Source of the DNA: Microvirga sp. SRT01
GTDB lineage: Bacteria; Pseudomonadota; Alphaproteobacteria; Sphingomonadales; Sphingomonadaceae
Direction of reading: 5' to 3'
NCBI GenBank assembly: GCA_018139225.1
Contig: JAGSNX010000001.1
Span: 868,001 to 932,000, forward strand
Length of the DNA: 64,000 nucleotides
The notes beneath the pieces are model-generated. The model was not told where the DNA came from. It did no database searches and saw only the letters and a list, made by a program, of their open reading frames with translations. Shown in pieces: positions 54,158-63,175 of this stretch. Position 1 is the stretch's first letter; each line of letters starts with the position of its first letter. A program made the position numbers and the translations under genes.

Positions 54158-55299
54158 TGTCCCGCTCCCGTCGTCGCTGCGGGCTGAGCCGGCGCCGGAG
54201 CCGGCGCGGCCACGACCGCTGCTGGTGCCGGCGCACGCGTTGCGCCGGGCACCTGCAGATACGGCACGGTTCCACCCGGCTCCACGATCGTCTTGTTCGA
54301 CTTCGCCAGCACGTCCTCCATCGTCTCGTAATACATGCGGCGACGCGTCACCTCGGGGGCCAGCTTGTACTGCGCATAGACCCGGTCGAACGCTGCCGCT
54401 TCGCCCTGGGCGCGTGCCACGACCTGCTGCGCATAGGCGCGGCTGCGGTTGACCGCAGCCACCGCCTCCTGCTGCGCCGCCGTCACCTTGTTGAAGTCGT
54501 CGACGATCTGCTGGGGTGCGCTCGCGCGATTGATCGACACGCTCTGGATGCGCACGCCCGCACGGTAGCTGTTGAGGATCGACTGCGTCAGTTCGCTGAC
54601 CTCGGATTCGATCGTCGTGCGGCCGCGGCCCAGCGCCTGATCCAGCGTCGTGTTCGCGATCACCGCGCGCATGGCGCTCTCCGCCGCGGCGCGCACCGTC
54701 TCTTCCGGCTCGCGCAGCTCGAACACGTATTCGCTCGGATTGGCGATGTTCCAGCGCACCGAATAGGTCAGGTCGACGATGTTCTGATCCTTGGTCAGCG
54801 CCAGGTTGACGCCATCGCCACGCGGAAAATTCTCCGTGCGAAAGCCTTGCACGTTGACTGTCTGCACGCGCGCGATCGGAGCCGGCGGCGTAATCTGCAC
54901 ACCCGGCTGCAAGGTCCCGGCATAGCGGCCGAAATACGTCACGACGCCGCGCTCCTGCGGCGCGATCTGGTGGATCGAGGTGAACACCAGCCAGATCGCC
55001 ACCAGAATGGCCGCACCGATCGCCCACAGCATCCGCGCGTTCGGCCCGGTCGGCAGGCCGGAAAACCCGCCGCCACCGCTACCGCCACCACCCGCGTTGC
55101 GGGCCTTCTTCAGGAACTCGTCGAGCGCCGTCGGCCGCGGACCGTTGCCATTGCTGCCCGCAGGCTTCTTGCCGCCCGGCGGCAGCGACCACGGATTGCG
55201 CGGTCCCCCGCCGCTATTCTCCCCGCCGCCCCAGGGGCCCTTCGGAGTTTCGACGGCGAGGACAGTGGGGCGCTTGCGCCAGCGCGGCAGGATGCTCAT
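54154..55299 (-). CDS. hflK: HflK, modulator of FtsH protease
   Basis: 381 aa. Gly/Pro/Asn-rich cytoplasmic N-terminus (about 20-85), membrane helix (about 90-108), SPFH domain (IAPQERGVVTYFGRYAGTLQPG, RTENFPRGDGVNLALTKDQNIVDLTYSVRWNI) and a helical C-terminal part ending in an Ala/Pro tail. Start MSILPRWRKRP is preferred to an ATG 42 bases upstream. Divergent from mrp across 73 bp. Confidence 0.94.
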   Translation of the reverse strand: MSILPRWRKRPTVLAVETPKGPWGGGENSGGGPRNPWSLPPGGKKPAGSNGNGPRPTALDEFLKKARNAGGGGSGGGGFSGLPTGPNARMLWAIGAAILVAIWLVFTSIHQIAPQERGVVTYFGRYAGTLQPGVQITPPAPIARVQTVNVQGFRTENFPRGDGVNLALTKDQNIVDLTYSVRWNIANPSEYVFELREPEETVRAAAESAMRAVIANTTLDQALGRGRTTIESEVSELTQSILNSYRAGVRIQSVSINRASAPQQIVDDFNKVTAAQQEAVAAVNRSRAYAQQVVARAQGEAAAFDRVYAQYKLAPEVTRRRMYYETMEDVLAKSNKTIVEPGGTVPYLQVPGATRAPAPAAVVAAPAPAPAQPAATTGAGQ

Positions 55300-55372
55300 C
55301 CGTCCTCTATAGGAAGACGTTCGGACGAAAAACAGTGGCAAGCGTCCTCCCCGGCCCTATCTCCCGCGTCAC

Positions 55373-56359
55373 ATGACCACTTATGATACGGCAGAGGCGG
55401 CGGTGACCGCGATCGCGGGCGACCGCGCCACCCTGAGGATGGACGGCACGCGCGCCGGCGTCGTGCTCGATGCGACTGGCCTGTCCGCCCCCGAACGTGA
55501 CGATATGGAGGCCGCGCTGCGTACCGCGCTGACCGGCCGCGCAGGGGTGACGGAGGTCCGCATCGTCGCCACCGCCGAACGCTCCGCCCGCGCACTGATC
55601 GCCGTCGCCAGCGGCAAGGGCGGCGTCGGCAAGTCGACCATCGCCGCCAACCTCGCCATTGCGCTGTCGCGCGCCGGTCGCCGCGTCGGCATGGTCGACG
55701 CCGACATCTACGGCCCTTCGCAACCGCGCCTGCTCGGCGTCGAGGGCACCCGCCCGGAAGCGCTCGACAAGCAACTCATCCCCGTCCTCACGCCCTACGG
55801 GGTTCCCCTGCTGTCGATGGGCCAGCTCGTCGAACCCGGCCGCGCGATCGCGTGGCGCGGGCCGATGGCGGCGGGCGCGCTCGGCCAGCTGGTGGAGGGC
55901 GCGTGGGGCCGCGCCGATACGCTCGTCCTCGACCTGCCACCCGGCACCGGTGACGTGCAGTTGACGATGGTCCAGAAATACCGCCCCGCCGGCGCAGTGA
56001 TTGTGTCGACGCCGCAGGACCTGTCGCTGATCGACGCCACTCGCGCGATCGACCTGTTTCAGAAGGCAGGCATCCCGATCATTGGCCTGATCGAAAACAT
56101 GGCCGGCTATATCTGCCCGCATTGCCATGAGATTTCTGATCCGTTCGGCCTAGGTGGCGCAGAGGCGGCGGCCGCCGATCTCGGCATCCCGTTCCTCGGC
56201 CGCATTCCCTTGACCGGATCGATCCGCGCCGCGTCCGACGCAGGTAAGCCCCCCGCAGCGGACCCGGGCGACGCAGTGTTCGCCCCGATCGCCGCGATCG
56301 TCGACGCCTGGCTCCGACTGCCGCCCCCGGCGCAACCGGCGGTCGCCGCACCGCGTTGA
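55373..56359 (+). CDS. mrp: Mrp/ApbC-type P-loop Fe-S carrier ATPase
   Basis: 328 aa. N-terminal MIP18-like domain (about 1-65), deviant Walker A GKGGVGKST (81-89), DADIYGPSQPRLLG and the cluster-binding CPHC (Cys248, Cys251) in NMAGYICPHC. It inserts or carries Fe-S clusters in the cytoplasm. Compact N-terminal part. First of a short plus-strand group with the CoA-binding protein. Confidence 0.93.
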   Translation: MTTYDTAEAAVTAIAGDRATLRMDGTRAGVVLDATGLSAPERDDMEAALRTALTGRAGVTEVRIVATAERSARALIAVASGKGGVGKSTIAANLAIALSRAGRRVGMVDADIYGPSQPRLLGVEGTRPEALDKQLIPVLTPYGVPLLSMGQLVEPGRAIAWRGPMAAGALGQLVEGAWGRADTLVLDLPPGTGDVQLTMVQKYRPAGAVIVSTPQDLSLIDATRAIDLFQKAGIPIIGLIENMAGYICPHCHEISDPFGLGGAEAAAADLGIPFLGRIPLTGSIRAASDAGKPPAADPGDAVFAPIAAIVDAWLRLPPPAQPAVAAPR

Positions 56360-56382
56360 GCGGACGACACAGGAGTCTCGCC

Positions 56383-56811
56383 ATGCCCCTCACCGCCGAC
56401 GCCGATATCAAGGACCTGCTGGAGTCCGCCCGCACGATCGCGCTGGTCGGCGCCTCGGACCGGCCGAACCGTCCCTCCTACGGCGTCATGGCCGCGCTCC
56501 AGCGCCACGGCTACCGCGTGATACCCGTCAACCCGCAGATCACCGGCGAGCACATCCACGGCGAGTTCGTCTTCCGCGAGCTTGCCCAGCTGGGCGATCC
56601 GATCGACATCGTCGACATCTTCCGCAATTCGGACGCCGCGGGAGAGGCCGTGGATCAGGCGATTGCGATCGGCGCGAAGGCAGTGTGGATGCAGCTCGGC
56701 GTCGTAAATCAAGCCGCCGCCGCCCGCGCCGAAGCCGCCGGTCTGAAGGTGGTGATGGACCGCTGCCCGGCGATCGACATTCCCCGCCTCGGCGTAGCGC
56801 CGGTCGCCTGA
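56383..56811 (+). CDS. CoA-binding domain protein (YccU-like)
   Basis: 142 aa Rossmann-type CoA-binding domain: IALVGASDRPNRPSYGVMAALQRHGYRVIPVNP is the nucleotide motif, followed by DIVDIFRNSD and KAVWMQLGVVNQAAAARAEAAGLKVVMDRCPAIDI with the conserved cysteine. Ribosome-binding site AGGA before the ATG at 56383; an in-frame earlier start overlaps the mrp stop but lacks a site. Function of the family is not established. Confidence 0.85.
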   Translation: MPLTADADIKDLLESARTIALVGASDRPNRPSYGVMAALQRHGYRVIPVNPQITGEHIHGEFVFRELAQLGDPIDIVDIFRNSDAAGEAVDQAIAIGAKAVWMQLGVVNQAAAARAEAAGLKVVMDRCPAIDIPRLGVAPVA

Positions 56812-56869
56812 CGCTTTACCGCGGCGTTCCTAGCGGGCAGGCTTGCCGCTCCCGACCGGAGCGCCCCCG

Positions 56870-57394
56870 ATGAGTTTCGCCGCGATCATCCTCTCGCTTC
56901 AGGCCGGTACGCCCGGCGCCGCGCCCGAGCGCTTCTCGATCCTCGCGCCCGTGCAAACCGAGCCCTGCAAGCGCCAGCCTCCGCCGACGCCCGAGGAGGT
57001 CGTCGTCTGCGCCACCGTCATCCCGACGCAACGGCTGCCGCTGCCCTCGGAGCGTGGGCCGCCCGATCGACCGACGCCGATCAACCCCTATCTGCGTCCC
57101 GATGTCGCGATGAACGCCACCGCCGCCCCCTGCGCCACGGTGCAGGGCGGATGTCAGGTCGGCGTCGACATGATCGGCGGCGGTGTCGCGGCGGTCCGGC
57201 TGCTCGGCAAACTCATCGACCCGAACAGCTGCTGCGACGAACCCGGTCAGGCGACCAACCCCGTGGCCCTCGTCCGCGACATTGCCGGCAGCCTGAAGGG
57301 CAAGAAGAAAGTCGACAAATCCAACCGCGTCGCCATCCCGCTCGACGATCCGCCTGCGCCGCGGGTCGGCGCGACGGTTCCAGCGACGCCCTAA
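56870..57394 (+). CDS. Secreted or anchored protein of unknown function
   Basis: 174 aa. Short hydrophobic start (MSFAAIILSLQAG) that could be a weak signal peptide, then a Pro-rich segment with cysteines (TEPCKRQPPPTPEEVVVCATVIP), a Gly-rich hydrophobic stretch (VGVDMIGGGVAAVRLLGKLI) and a CC pair (PNSCCDEPG). Six cysteines suggest disulfides outside the cytoplasm. I do not recognise the family. Confidence 0.6.
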   Translation: MSFAAIILSLQAGTPGAAPERFSILAPVQTEPCKRQPPPTPEEVVVCATVIPTQRLPLPSERGPPDRPTPINPYLRPDVAMNATAAPCATVQGGCQVGVDMIGGGVAAVRLLGKLIDPNSCCDEPGQATNPVALVRDIAGSLKGKKKVDKSNRVAIPLDDPPAPRVGATVPATP

Positions 57395-57405
57395 TGCTTC
57401 TGACT

Positions 57406-57426
57406 CCCTCCCCTGCAAGGGGAGGG
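57406..57426. repeat. Short REP-like hairpin
   Basis: CCCTCCCCT-GCA-AGGGGAGGG, a perfect 9-bp stem in the convergent gap between the gene at 56870 and hom, followed by CTGGGGTGGGGT. It may end transcription from the plus strand. Confidence 0.55.
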
Positions 57427-57609
57427 CTGGGGTGGGGTGGAACCTTGGATCCGCCCCCTCGGAGAAGCTCTCCCAAGATGGGGTAGACCCGGGGCTGTAC
57501 GTCTTCCCGCGAACGCCGGATCCCGTGGACCAAGCAGCACTACGAGCAGCCGACGACAACACTGGCCTCTTGCCTGCGCGGAAGAACAGTACGCACCTCC
57601 CTCACGACC

Positions 57610-58899
57610 TCACCCCAGAATATGCATCCACAGCGGCGACCCCGCCACGCTCGGCGAACCACGCAACCGCTCCAGCGCCTGCGCCACGCTTCGCTCCGGT
57701 CCTTCATGCGTGACGATCGCGACCAGCACATGCCCGTCCGCAGTCGCGCCACGCTGGATCAGGCTCTCGATCGACACGCCGGCATCGCGCATCGCTGCCG
57801 CGATCTCCGCCAGCACGCCGACCCGGTCCTCGACCAGGAAGCGTAGATACGCACGCCCGCGCCGCTCGCCCGCATCCGCGACCTCGGCGGCGACCAGCGA
57901 CGCCGCCGGCATCGCGAACGGCGGGCCATATTCGCCCCGCGCGATATCGATCAGGTCCGCGACGACCGCGCTCGCGGTCGGCCCCTCGCCCGCTCCCGCG
58001 CCCTGCAACAGCAGCCGGCCGACGAAATTGCCCTCCGCCACGACCGCGTTGGTCGATCCGGTGACATGCGCCAGCGGGTGGTCGATCGGCACCAGATGCG
58101 GATGCACGCGCTGGAACAGCCCCGCCTTGCCCGCTTCCGCCAGCCCGACCAGCCGCACGCGATATCCCAGCGCCGCCGCCTCCGCGATATCCGCGCCCAG
58201 CACGTGCCGGATACCGGTTGCCGCGACATGCTCGAACGCCGGCTGAGTCCCGAACGCCAGACTGGCGAGGATCGACAGTTTGTGCGCGGCGTCGATGCCG
58301 TCGATATCGAACGTCGGGTCCGCCTCTGCGAAGCCCAGCGCCTGCGCCTCCGCCAGCACCTCGGCGAAGTCGCGACCTTCCGCTTCCATCTTCGAAAGGA
58401 TGAAATTGCAGGTGCCGTTGAGAATGCCGTAGACGCGGCCGATCTCGTTCGCCGCCGCGCCCTCGCGCAGGCCCTTGATGACCGGGATACCGCCCGCCAC
58501 TGCCGCCTCGAACTTCAGCGCCGCGCCCGCCGCCTCCGCCGCCTGCGCCAGCTCCAGCCCGTGATGCGCCAGCATCGCCTTGTTGGCGGTGACGATGTGC
58601 CGCCCCTTCGCCAGCGTGGCCCGCGCCAGCGTCAGCGCCGGCCCGTCCGATCCACCGATCAGCTCGACCACCACGTCGACATCCGCCTGCTGCGCCAGCG
58701 CGCTCGTGTCGTCGATCCACTGGAAGCGCGACAGGTCGATGCCACGGTCCTTCGTGCGGTCGCGGGCGGACACCGCAACGACCTCGATCGGCCGCCCCGC
58801 GCGCCGCGTGATCAGCTCGCGATTGGCGTCCAGCAGCTTGACGACCCCGCCGCCCACCGTCCCCAGCCCGGCCAATGCCACCCGCAACGCGTCCGCCAT
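57610..58899 (-). CDS. hom: Homoserine dehydrogenase
   Basis: 429 aa. NAD(P)-binding N-terminus (VALAGLGTVGGGVVKLL), catalytic core AAVAGGIPVIKGLREG with the conserved NGTCNFIL and EADPTFDIDGIDAAHKLSILASLAFG (catalytic Asp/Lys), and a C-terminal ACT domain (about 350-429, YLRFLVEDRVGVLAEIAAAMRDAGVSIES) that gives feedback control by threonine. It reduces aspartate semialdehyde to homoserine in threonine and methionine synthesis. Ribosome-binding site AGGGGG before the ATG. Confidence 0.95.
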   Translation of the reverse strand: MADALRVALAGLGTVGGGVVKLLDANRELITRRAGRPIEVVAVSARDRTKDRGIDLSRFQWIDDTSALAQQADVDVVVELIGGSDGPALTLARATLAKGRHIVTANKAMLAHHGLELAQAAEAAGAALKFEAAVAGGIPVIKGLREGAAANEIGRVYGILNGTCNFILSKMEAEGRDFAEVLAEAQALGFAEADPTFDIDGIDAAHKLSILASLAFGTQPAFEHVAATGIRHVLGADIAEAAALGYRVRLVGLAEAGKAGLFQRVHPHLVPIDHPLAHVTGSTNAVVAEGNFVGRLLLQGAGAGEGPTASAVVADLIDIARGEYGPPFAMPAASLVAAEVADAGERRGRAYLRFLVEDRVGVLAEIAAAMRDAGVSIESLIQRGATADGHVLVAIVTHEGPERSVAQALERLRGSPSVAGSPLWMHILG

Positions 58900-58978
58900 G
58901 TCGTTCCCCCTTGAACCGCCGCCGCGCCTAGAGCGTCGCGGGGAGCGTGTCGAGAAGCGCGCATGGCGTACCCCCCAT

Positions 58979-59096
58979 TCCCCCCCTGCAATGGGAGGTG
59001 GCAGCCCGCAGGGCTGACGGAGGGGTGACACGGCCAGCGTTGACACCCCTCCGGCGGTGCGCGCCACCTCCCCATTGCAGGGGAGGAACATCTGAA
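58979..59096. repeat. Palindromic repeat element, diverged fourth copy
   Basis: About 118 bases with inverted ends (CCCCCTGCAATGGGAGGTGG and CCACCTCCCCATTGCAGGGG) and an interior with GCAGGGCTGACGGAGGGGTG and CACCCCTCCGGCGG, like copies 1-3 but with different tips. The gap 58900-59403 holds this element, the CCTCCACTT words and otherwise no gene I can support. Confidence 0.75.
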
Positions 59097-59316
59097 ACCC
59101 TACGAACGCAAAGGGACACCACACCGGATTTGACGGTCCTACACGCACGCGACATGATATTCCCAGGTCCAGGTCACTCGGCGGTCACGTCGCACTTAAC
59201 CCCAGCCGTAGACGCCATACGAACGCGAAGGTCACTCTCCTGCCCCACTCCGCCCGATCCGAAGACCGCGTCTACGCCGCCGCTACTCCATGCGAGGTGC
59301 AGACACCCTGCGGTCG

Positions 59317-59380
59317 CCTCCACTTCCTCCACTTCGGCCTGAGCCGACACCGCGCGAACACCTCCACTTCCTCCACTTCG
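59317..59380. repeat. Two identical 20-base CCTCCACTT words upstream of the OPT gene
   Basis: CCTCCACTTCCTCCACTTCG at 59317-59336 and again at 59361-59380, 44 bases apart; a third identical copy is at 45571. The second ends 23 bases before the ATG at 59404. They may be part of a regulatory leader. Confidence 0.6.
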
Positions 59381-59403
59381 CCCTCGATCCCGACAGGACA
59401 GGC

Positions 59404-61377
59404 ATGACCGACACCGCCGTCACCGGCTCCGCACCAGCCACTCAGATGCGCGAACTCACCGTCCGCGGCATCGCGCTGGGCGGCATCATCACGCTGCTGT
59501 TCACCGCCGCAAACGTGTATCTGGGCCTGAAGGTCGGGCTGACCTTCGCCACCTCGATCCCCGCCGCGGTGATCTCAATGGCGATCCTGCGCTATCTGCC
59601 CGGCGCGACGATCCTGGAGAACAACATCGTCCAGACCGTCGCCTCGGCGGCGGGCACGCTGGCGGCGATCATCTTCGTCCTGCCCGGCCTCGTCATGATC
59701 GGCTGGTGGCAGGGTTTCCCCTATCTGACGACCGCGGCGATCACCGCGTTCGGCGGCATTCTCGGCGTCATGTTCTCCGTGCCGCTACGCCGCGCCCTCG
59801 TCCTCGATACGCCGCTCCCCTATCCGGAGGGCCGCGCCGCCGCGGAGGTGCTGAAGGTCGGTGCGGGAAGCCGTGAAGGCGCCGCCGAAAGCGCCCGCGG
59901 CCTGTGGGTGATCGTCTGGAGCGCGCTCGTCTCGGCCGGTTTCGCGATCCTGACCCAGACGCGCCTCGCCGCCGCCGAAGCCGCCCTGTGGTTTCGCGCC
60001 GGTAGCGGCGCGACCGGGATCGCCGGCGGGCTGTCGTTCGCGCTGATCGGCGCTGGTCACCTCGTGGGACTGTCGGTCGGCCTCGCCATGTTCGTCGGCA
60101 TCATCGTCGGCTGGTGGATCGTGCTGCCGATCCTGACCGCCGCGTCGCCAATGCCCGCCGCCGATGTCGCGACCTGGGCCGGCACCGTGTTCCGCAGCGA
60201 CGTGCGGTTCTTCGGTGCGGGCGTGATCGGCGTCGCCGCGATCTGGACTTTGGCGAAGATCATCGGCCCGGTCGTGGGCGGTGTCCGCTCCGCGCTTGCC
60301 GCGTCGAAGGCGAAGCGCGGCGGTGTAATCGTCGACGTGACGGAGCGCGACCTGCCGATCGGCCTCGTCTTTATCGTGTCGCTGGGGATGCTGGTGCCGA
60401 TCGGCATCCTGCTCTGGACCGTCATCGCCGGTGGGCCGCTGGCCGGGTCTGCGGTGCCGCTGATCGCCGGCGCGCTGGTGTTCGTGCTGGTCATCGGCCT
60501 CGTGATCGCGGCCGTCTGCGGCTACATGGCCGGCCTGATCGGCGCCTCGAACAGCCCGGTGTCCGGCATCGGCATCCTGTCGGTCCTCGCCGCCAGCCTG
60601 ATGCTCGTCGGCCTGTTCGGGCGCGGCACGCCGCCCGAAACCACACAGGCGCTGGTCGCCTATGCGCTGATCGTCACCGGCATCGTGTTCGGCGTCGCGA
60701 CCATCTCCAACGACAATCTTCAGGATCTGAAGACCGGCCAGCTCGTCGGCGCGACCCCGTGGAAACAGCAGGTGGCGCTGATCTTCGGCGTCATCTTCGG
60801 CTCGATCGTCGTGCCGCCGGTCCTCAACCTGCTCGGCAGCACGCTGGGCTTCGTCGGCGCACCGGGAGCCGGCCCCAATGCGCTGGCCGCGCCCCAGGCG
60901 GCGCTGATCTCCGCGCTCGCGAAGGGCGTGCTGGGCGGCGATCTCAACTGGGCGATGATCGGCTGGGGCGCATTGGCGGGCGCGATCATGGTCGTCGTGG
61001 ACGAACTGCTCGGCCGCGCCGGCCGCCTGCGCCTGCCCCCGCTCGGCATCGGCCTTGGTGTCTACCTGCCGATGACGGTGACGTTGCCGGTCGTGCTCGG
61101 CGCGGTGATCGGTTCCGTCTACGATCGCTGGGCGAAGCGCCAGAGCGACCCGGAGGCGGCCGAGCGGTTCGGCGTGCTGGCCGCGACGGGCATGATCGTC
61201 GGCGAAAGCCTGTGGGGCGTGGCCTTCGCCGGCCTCGTCTATGCGACCAACTCGGACGCACCGCTGGCACTCGTCGGGTCGGCATGGGAACCCGTCGCGC
61301 TCATCGGCGGCACGATCCTGTTCCTCGCGCTCGTCGCCCTCCTCTACCGCTACGCGCGGAGGGTGGCGGCGGCCTGA
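59404..61377 (+). CDS. Oligopeptide transporter, OPT family
   Basis: 657 aa polytopic membrane protein with about 14-16 hydrophobic helices. OPT signatures: LTVRGIALGGIITLLFTAANVYLGLKVGLTFATSIPAAV, LENNIVQTVASAAGTLAA, YPEGRAAAEVLKVG, ASNSPVSGIGILS and LKTGQLVGATPWKQQ. The family imports peptides or metal-chelate compounds by proton symport; the substrate here is unknown. The start follows an AGGACAGGC site; the longer open frame upstream runs through the CCTCCACTT words. Confidence 0.92.
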   Translation: MTDTAVTGSAPATQMRELTVRGIALGGIITLLFTAANVYLGLKVGLTFATSIPAAVISMAILRYLPGATILENNIVQTVASAAGTLAAIIFVLPGLVMIGWWQGFPYLTTAAITAFGGILGVMFSVPLRRALVLDTPLPYPEGRAAAEVLKVGAGSREGAAESARGLWVIVWSALVSAGFAILTQTRLAAAEAALWFRAGSGATGIAGGLSFALIGAGHLVGLSVGLAMFVGIIVGWWIVLPILTAASPMPAADVATWAGTVFRSDVRFFGAGVIGVAAIWTLAKIIGPVVGGVRSALAASKAKRGGVIVDVTERDLPIGLVFIVSLGMLVPIGILLWTVIAGGPLAGSAVPLIAGALVFVLVIGLVIAAVCGYMAGLIGASNSPVSGIGILSVLAASLMLVGLFGRGTPPETTQALVAYALIVTGIVFGVATISNDNLQDLKTGQLVGATPWKQQVALIFGVIFGSIVVPPVLNLLGSTLGFVGAPGAGPNALAAPQAALISALAKGVLGGDLNWAMIGWGALAGAIMVVVDELLGRAGRLRLPPLGIGLGVYLPMTVTLPVVLGAVIGSVYDRWAKRQSDPEAAERFGVLAATGMIVGESLWGVAFAGLVYATNSDAPLALVGSAWEPVALIGGTILFLALVALLYRYARRVAAA

Positions 61378-61381
61378 GCCG

Positions 61382-61825
61382 TCATCGTTCGCAGCGTTTG
61401 CCGGTGTCCTTGCACAGCCGCGCCGCGACGGTCTTCTTCAGGTCCATCTCGCCCAGCGTCTGCATCGCCTGCGCGATTGCCGCAGGTGTCGCCTGGCGCA
61501 GGCGCTGGGTCGCCGGCATCTCGGCATTGCGGACCAGCACACGCAGGTCGGCGAGCGACAGCTTCGCGGCATAGGCCCGGCCCAGCGCGACGATCAGTTT
61601 CTCGCGCCCCCGTGCCCCCTCCTCATGCCCGATCGCGAACAGCCGCGTCCGCTCCGCCGCCGACAGATCGGGCGTCTCGCCGGCCAACTCGTTGAGATCG
61701 CTTTCGACCAACATCGGAATCATCGTCGCGAGCGTCCCGGTTTCCGCCAGCCGCCGCCCCAGCGTCTCCGCCTCCGACAAGGCAGCGCCGGGGGCCGCAA
61801 CCTGCAACAGCAACGCCAGCAGCAT
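61382..61825 (-). CDS. Small secreted protein, DUF2059-like
   Basis: 147 aa with a short signal peptide (MLLALLLQVAAPGAA). The mature part is helical; the C-terminal VRNAEMPATQRLRQATPAAIAQAMQTLGEMD resembles DUF2059 ends. One disulfide is likely between the two final cysteines. The ATG shares one base with the stop of the GH130 gene (TGATG), so it is in that operon. Function unknown. Confidence 0.65.
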   Translation of the reverse strand: MLLALLLQVAAPGAALSEAETLGRRLAETGTLATMIPMLVESDLNELAGETPDLSAAERTRLFAIGHEEGARGREKLIVALGRAYAAKLSLADLRVLVRNAEMPATQRLRQATPAAIAQAMQTLGEMDLKKTVAARLCKDTGKRCER

Positions 61826-63108
61826 CACATCCGCTCCAGCAGATCCCCGATCGCCACGAACGCGAACCCGATTGAACTGTCCGCGATCCCGTACGGCAGG
61901 AACAGCGCGTCGCCATGCCGGATCGCCCCGCACGAATACACGACGTTGGGCACGTAACCCTCGCGGTCCTGATCCTTCGCCGCCAGCAGCGGCTCCGACG
62001 TGCGACCGATCACCTTCGACGGATCGTCCTTGTCCAGCAGCACCGCACCGATCGAATACTTCCGCATCGCCCCGACACCGTGGGTCAGCAGCAGCCAGCC
62101 CTCGTCCAGCTCGATCGGCGGACCGCAATTGCCGATCTGCACCAGTTCCCACGGATATTCCGGCACAAGGATCTTCGCGCCGTCCTCCCAGTGAGTCAGG
62201 TCGTCCGACTTCAGCAGGAACAGGTTCTCGCCGTCCGACCGGCCAATCATCATATACTGGCCGTCGACCTTGCGCGGGAACAGCGCCATGCCCTTGTTGC
62301 GCGCAGCACCGCCCGTCATCGGCACCAGGTCGAACGCGCGGAAGTCACGCGTCCGCATCAGCTCCGACTGGATCTGCGAGCCGTTATAGGCGGTGTAAGT
62401 CCCGATCCATTCGAACGTGCCGTCTTCATGCTGGAACCGCACGATGCGCAGGTCTTCCAACCCCTTCGACTGCGCCGCCGTGATCGGGAAGATCACCGTG
62501 CCCGACAGCGTGGAGTCGCGGTGGCGATACACCGTCACCGGACCCTCCGGCATCTCCTCGCGGTCGCTGCCAACCGCGTCGGTGGCCGTCGCGAACGGCG
62601 GCTCGGGCGCGAGTTGCAGTTCATGCTGGTCGGTGATGATCCCTTCGCGAAACGCCACCGAGGAGATGTGCCCCTCGCCCACTGCGCGCATCGACATCAG
62701 GATGCGCAGGCTGCCCGGCGGCATGCCCGACTGGTCGAAATGCGGTACCGCACTGGGGTTCATCAGCGCCGCGGCGGCATAGCTATACTCGTGACAGAAA
62801 TAGGCGCCGATCAGCTGCCGCTTCTCGTCGCCGATCTCGCTGCCGTCGAGGCCGAGCATTTCCTCGATCTCGTCGTATCGCGTCATGAACACACGCCGCG
62901 TCTGCCAGTGTCGCGCCTCGAAATCCTTGAGGACGACCTCCAGCTCTTCACGCGCCTGTGCACCGTCCATTTGCAGAACTTCGGCGACGAGCCGCTCGGT
63001 TCGGCTGGGTGCAGCGCCGTTCCCGCCGCTCCAGGCGATGTGGAAGGGCCTCACCACCACGCGGGACGGATCGGCGTGCAGGCGCATTTCGTGAGTGAAC
63101 AGGTTCAT
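61825..63108 (-). CDS. GH130-family glycoside phosphorylase/hydrolase
   Basis: 427 aa. The five-bladed propeller marks of GH130 are present: GLEDLRIVRF (Glu218-Asp219, Arg221), TGGAARNKGMALFPRKVDGQYMMIGR, NCGPPIELDEGWLLLTHGVG and PYGIADSSIGFAFV. Members phosphorolyse or hydrolyse beta-mannosides and related links. An extra N-terminal domain of about 160 residues (HEMRLHADPSRVVVRPF to the DQHELQ segment) is present. The linkage is not predictable by eye. Start MNLFTHEM is preferred; the longer open frame upstream overlaps the next gene. Confidence 0.88.
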   Translation of the reverse strand: MNLFTHEMRLHADPSRVVVRPFHIAWSGGNGAAPSRTERLVAEVLQMDGAQAREELEVVLKDFEARHWQTRRVFMTRYDEIEEMLGLDGSEIGDEKRQLIGAYFCHEYSYAAAALMNPSAVPHFDQSGMPPGSLRILMSMRAVGEGHISSVAFREGIITDQHELQLAPEPPFATATDAVGSDREEMPEGPVTVYRHRDSTLSGTVIFPITAAQSKGLEDLRIVRFQHEDGTFEWIGTYTAYNGSQIQSELMRTRDFRAFDLVPMTGGAARNKGMALFPRKVDGQYMMIGRSDGENLFLLKSDDLTHWEDGAKILVPEYPWELVQIGNCGPPIELDEGWLLLTHGVGAMRKYSIGAVLLDKDDPSKVIGRTSEPLLAAKDQDREGYVPNVVYSCGAIRHGDALFLPYGIADSSIGFAFVAIGDLLERM

Positions 63109-63175
63109 GCGATTCCGGACCCTCGCTCCCGGCAGACGATGGTCACCACGCTGCCGGTCCTCGAAGGCCCGGTAC

